A stretch of 64,000 nt of DNA from Flavobacterium sp. LHD-80 (GTDB lineage Bacteria > Bacteroidota > Bacteroidia > Flavobacteriales > Flavobacteriaceae): the NCBI RefSeq assembly GCF_030929605.1, contig NZ_JAVFVS010000007.1, positions 1-64,000 on the forward strand. Reading direction: 5' to 3'. The first letter of the stretch is position 1. Every line of letters begins with the position of its first letter. This document shows, piece after piece, positions 62,198-64,000 of this stretch. Below the pieces are notes generated by a model. The model was not told the DNA's origin, did no database searches, and was given only the letters and a program-made list of their open reading frames with translations. The position numbers and the translations under genes were made by a program.

Positions 62198-62704
62198 ATG
62201 AAAAGAAACTTAACTCTTTTATTTTTAATGCTTGCTTTTGCGGGATATTCGCAAGGTAAGCTTACTTACGGAAGTGGCGGTACCGTTTACAATGCTGAAA
62301 ACCAAAAAGTAAAAACAGACTTAGTTCGAGCCCTGATGAACGAAAATCCAGAAGCTTTGGCACTTTATAATTCCGGAAGAAATAAAAAAACCTGGGGAAA
62401 TATTTTCTTTTATGGAGGATTGGCACTTGTGGCAACCAATTTGATTGTTGAAATGAATGAGGGAGATATGCCAGATAATTGGAATGGCTATGGGCCAGCG
62501 CCAGTAAAACGTTCAAATATGACAATGGCTATTATTGGCGGTGCTATGCTTGTTGCTTCAATTCCGATTAAGATTGGATATCCAAAAAAAATAAAAGCAG
62601 CTCTTGAAAAATATAATAAAGGTTTGGCCGAAAATTATAGTCCAGGACCAAAAACGACTTTAATTGCCAGTACAAACCAAATTGGCTTGAGAATAGAGTT
62701 TTAA
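62198..62704 (+). CDS. Hypothetical exported protein with two helices
   Basis: The 168-residue protein has a signal peptide (about 1-18, ending GYSQG), a soluble part rich in Asn, and two hydrophobic stretches (about 68-86 and 110-128). The C-terminus (LIASTNQIGLRIEF) ends with an aromatic residue as in outer-membrane proteins. I recognise no family. It lies between the phosphoesterase and dinB with its own hairpin. Confidence 0.65.
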   Translation: MKRNLTLLFLMLAFAGYSQGKLTYGSGGTVYNAENQKVKTDLVRALMNENPEALALYNSGRNKKTWGNIFFYGGLALVATNLIVEMNEGDMPDNWNGYGPAPVKRSNMTMAIIGGAMLVASIPIKIGYPKKIKAALEKYNKGLAENYSPGPKTTLIASTNQIGLRIEF

Positions 62705-62728
62705 GAGATCTTATTTAGAAGAAAATAT

Positions 62729-62759
62729 AAAGCTATAGTTGTAAAACTGTGGCTTTTTT
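62729..62759 (+). terminator. Hairpin after hypothetical gene
   Basis: AAAGCTATAGTT pairs with AACTGTGGCTTT with mismatches, and a run of seven T follows. Efficiency is uncertain. Confidence 0.6.
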
Positions 62760-62808
62760 TATGATATTTTAGTGCCATTTTTCAGCGTTTCCTATTTAAA
62801 TTTGTAAC

Positions 62809-63891
62809 ATGTCTGAAACTCCTGTTTACCGAAAAATTATCCATATTGATATGGATGCTTTTTATGCTTCAGTAGAGCAGATGGATAATCCTGCCTTACG
62901 AGGAAAACCTGTTGCTGTTGGCGGTTCAGAAAATAGAGGAGTGGTTTCGGCAGCAAGTTACGAAGCCAGGAAATTTGGTGTAAGAAGTGCAATAAGCGGG
63001 GTTTTGGCTAAAAAATATTGTCCGGAAATTATTTTTGTTCGTCCAAGATTTGACCGCTACAAAGAGATTTCTTCTAAAATTCATAAAATTTTTCATGAGT
63101 ACACAGATTTAGTCGAACCGCTTTCTTTGGACGAAGCTTATCTCGATGTCACCCAAAATAAAAAAGGGAATCCAAGCGCGAGTTTGCTTGCTCAGGAAAT
63201 CAGGATGCGAATTTTGAATGAAGTTGGACTTACAGCTTCGGCAGGAATTTCAGTTAACAAATTTGTAGCTAAAATTGCAAGCGACGTTAATAAACCGAAT
63301 GGTCAAAAAACGGTCAATCCAGATGAGATTTTAGCTTTTTTAGAAGAATTGCCAATCAGGAAATTTTATGGCGTTGGGAAAGTAACGACTGAAAAAATGT
63401 ATCAGCTCGGTATTTTTACAGGCGCCGATTTAAAAAGCAAAACATTGGAATTTCTCGAAAAACATTTCGGGAAATCTGGCGGTTTTTATTATAAAGTTGT
63501 ACGAGGCATTCATAATAGCGAAGTAAAATCAAATCGTATTACAAAATCTGTAGCAGCCGAACATACTTTTGATGTCAATTTATCCTCTGAAATTTTTATG
63601 CTTGAACAGCTCGAAAAAATCGCGACGTCATTAGAAAGACGTTTGAAAAAGCATAACATTTCGGGCAAAACCGTTACGCTTAAAATCAAATACAGTGATT
63701 TTACACAGCAGACTAGAAGCAAAACACTTCCTTATTTTATTTCAGATAAAAGCCTGATTTTAGAAACTGTAGAAGAATTGTTGTACCAAGAGCGAATGAA
63801 AGATTCTGTGAGATTGCTCGGAATTTCGCTAAATAACTTGAATACAGAGGAAAAGAAGGCCGTTGTTGTGCAATTAAAATTTTCATTTTGA
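62809..63891 (+). CDS. dinB: DNA polymerase IV
   Basis: The 360-residue protein is a complete Y-family polymerase. It has IHIDMDAFYASVEQ at the first metal site, VVSAASYEARKFGV, the second metal site in SLDEAYLDVT, a helix-hairpin-helix thumb (KFYGVGKVTTEKMYQLGI) and the little-finger domain. There is no clear C-terminal beta-clamp motif except the final QLKFSF. It copies past DNA lesions. No LexA-type box is seen upstream. Confidence 0.96.
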   Translation: MSETPVYRKIIHIDMDAFYASVEQMDNPALRGKPVAVGGSENRGVVSAASYEARKFGVRSAISGVLAKKYCPEIIFVRPRFDRYKEISSKIHKIFHEYTDLVEPLSLDEAYLDVTQNKKGNPSASLLAQEIRMRILNEVGLTASAGISVNKFVAKIASDVNKPNGQKTVNPDEILAFLEELPIRKFYGVGKVTTEKMYQLGIFTGADLKSKTLEFLEKHFGKSGGFYYKVVRGIHNSEVKSNRITKSVAAEHTFDVNLSSEIFMLEQLEKIATSLERRLKKHNISGKTVTLKIKYSDFTQQTRSKTLPYFISDKSLILETVEELLYQERMKDSVRLLGISLNNLNTEEKKAVVVQLKFSF

Positions 63892-63911
63892 TTTGTTATA
63901 ATAATTAAAAA

Positions 63912-63925
63912 TACGGTTTCCCGTA
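63912..63925. promoter_or_regulatory. Perfect dyad TACGG-N4-CCGTA near window end
   Basis: TACGG (63912-63916) and CCGTA (63921-63925) are exact inverted half-sites with a 4-nt spacer. About 20 nt downstream is a -7-like TATCTTTG at 63948-63955. It probably controls a gene that begins just after the window; the first ATG at 63965 gives only a very short frame. Confidence 0.5.
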
Positions 63926-64000
63926 AAAAGGATTGGACTTTTAGCTTTATCTTTGAGAGAAAAGATGTCTCATTTAAATTGCTCCAAATGAAAAACGCTG

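Overview
The window is low-GC DNA that looks like a Flavobacterium-type chromosome (phylum Bacteroidota). Supporting signs are the gliding-motility lipoprotein gene gldH, several copies of the Bacteroidota -7 promoter element TAnnTTTG, many LSxxC-type lipoproteins, a two-domain RicT/PSP1 protein, HemJ as the last oxidase of heme synthesis, and very many palindromic intergenic elements of a kind common in this group. Genes are densely packed. No stretch above about 300 bases lacks a gene, and I saw no tRNA, rRNA, CRISPR array, transposase or integrase.

Layout. 0-5.4 kb: a heptanucleotide tandem array, a DUF1579 lipoprotein, an ElaA-type acetyltransferase, then a minus-strand operon rnpA - DUF4349 lipoprotein - S41 protease - tandem OmpA protein. 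5.4-8.1 kb: PlsC acyltransferase, acyl-ACP desaturase, HD phosphohydrolase. 8.2-11.5 kb: ferrous iron uptake (feoA, feoB and a 40-residue FeoB-associated protein) and a SCO protein. 11.8-15.5 kb: EamA transporter, M13 peptidase, GyrI-like protein. 15.6-30.4 kb: an almost complete heme pathway. hemB, hemF, hemE, hemD, hemC and hemA lie on the minus strand; hemH and hemJ lie on the plus strand, with an AraC regulator in between. Only hemL is missing for the C5 route. An AT-rich accessory insert (19.0-21.5 kb) interrupts the heme block. It holds a Panacea/SocA-like antitoxin-type protein and a large membrane protein gene split by a frameshift in a run of ten A.

30.5-42.8 kb: NtrY-like histidine kinase, crotonase, a metal block (DtxR/MntR-like regulator, Nramp-universal stress protein fusion, Fur/Zur-like regulator, MerC protein, TonB receptor) with candidate operators, then thioredoxin, lycopene cyclase, TPR protein and bacilliredoxin. 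43-48.7 kb: a three-gene RND efflux operon. 48.9-53 kb: PPK2, then TrhO, TrhP and a ferredoxin. TrhO and TrhP are two alternative wobble-uridine hydroxylation enzymes and here share the same C-terminal domain. 53.2-57.3 kb: ricT, gldH and PBP1A. 57.6-60 kb: CoA-transferase genes scoA and scoB, separated by a class A beta-lactamase gene that is bracketed by two copies of one palindromic element. 60-64 kb: small membrane or secreted proteins, a metallophosphoesterase and dinB.

The best candidates for something new are (1) the Panacea-linked gene pair with its homopolymer-controlled reading frame, (2) the TrhO-TrhP-ferredoxin cluster with a shared domain, (3) the beta-lactamase cassette inside scoAB, and (4) the palindromic intergenic element families, whose arms show compensatory changes between copies. 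All calls come from reading the sequence; no database search was run.
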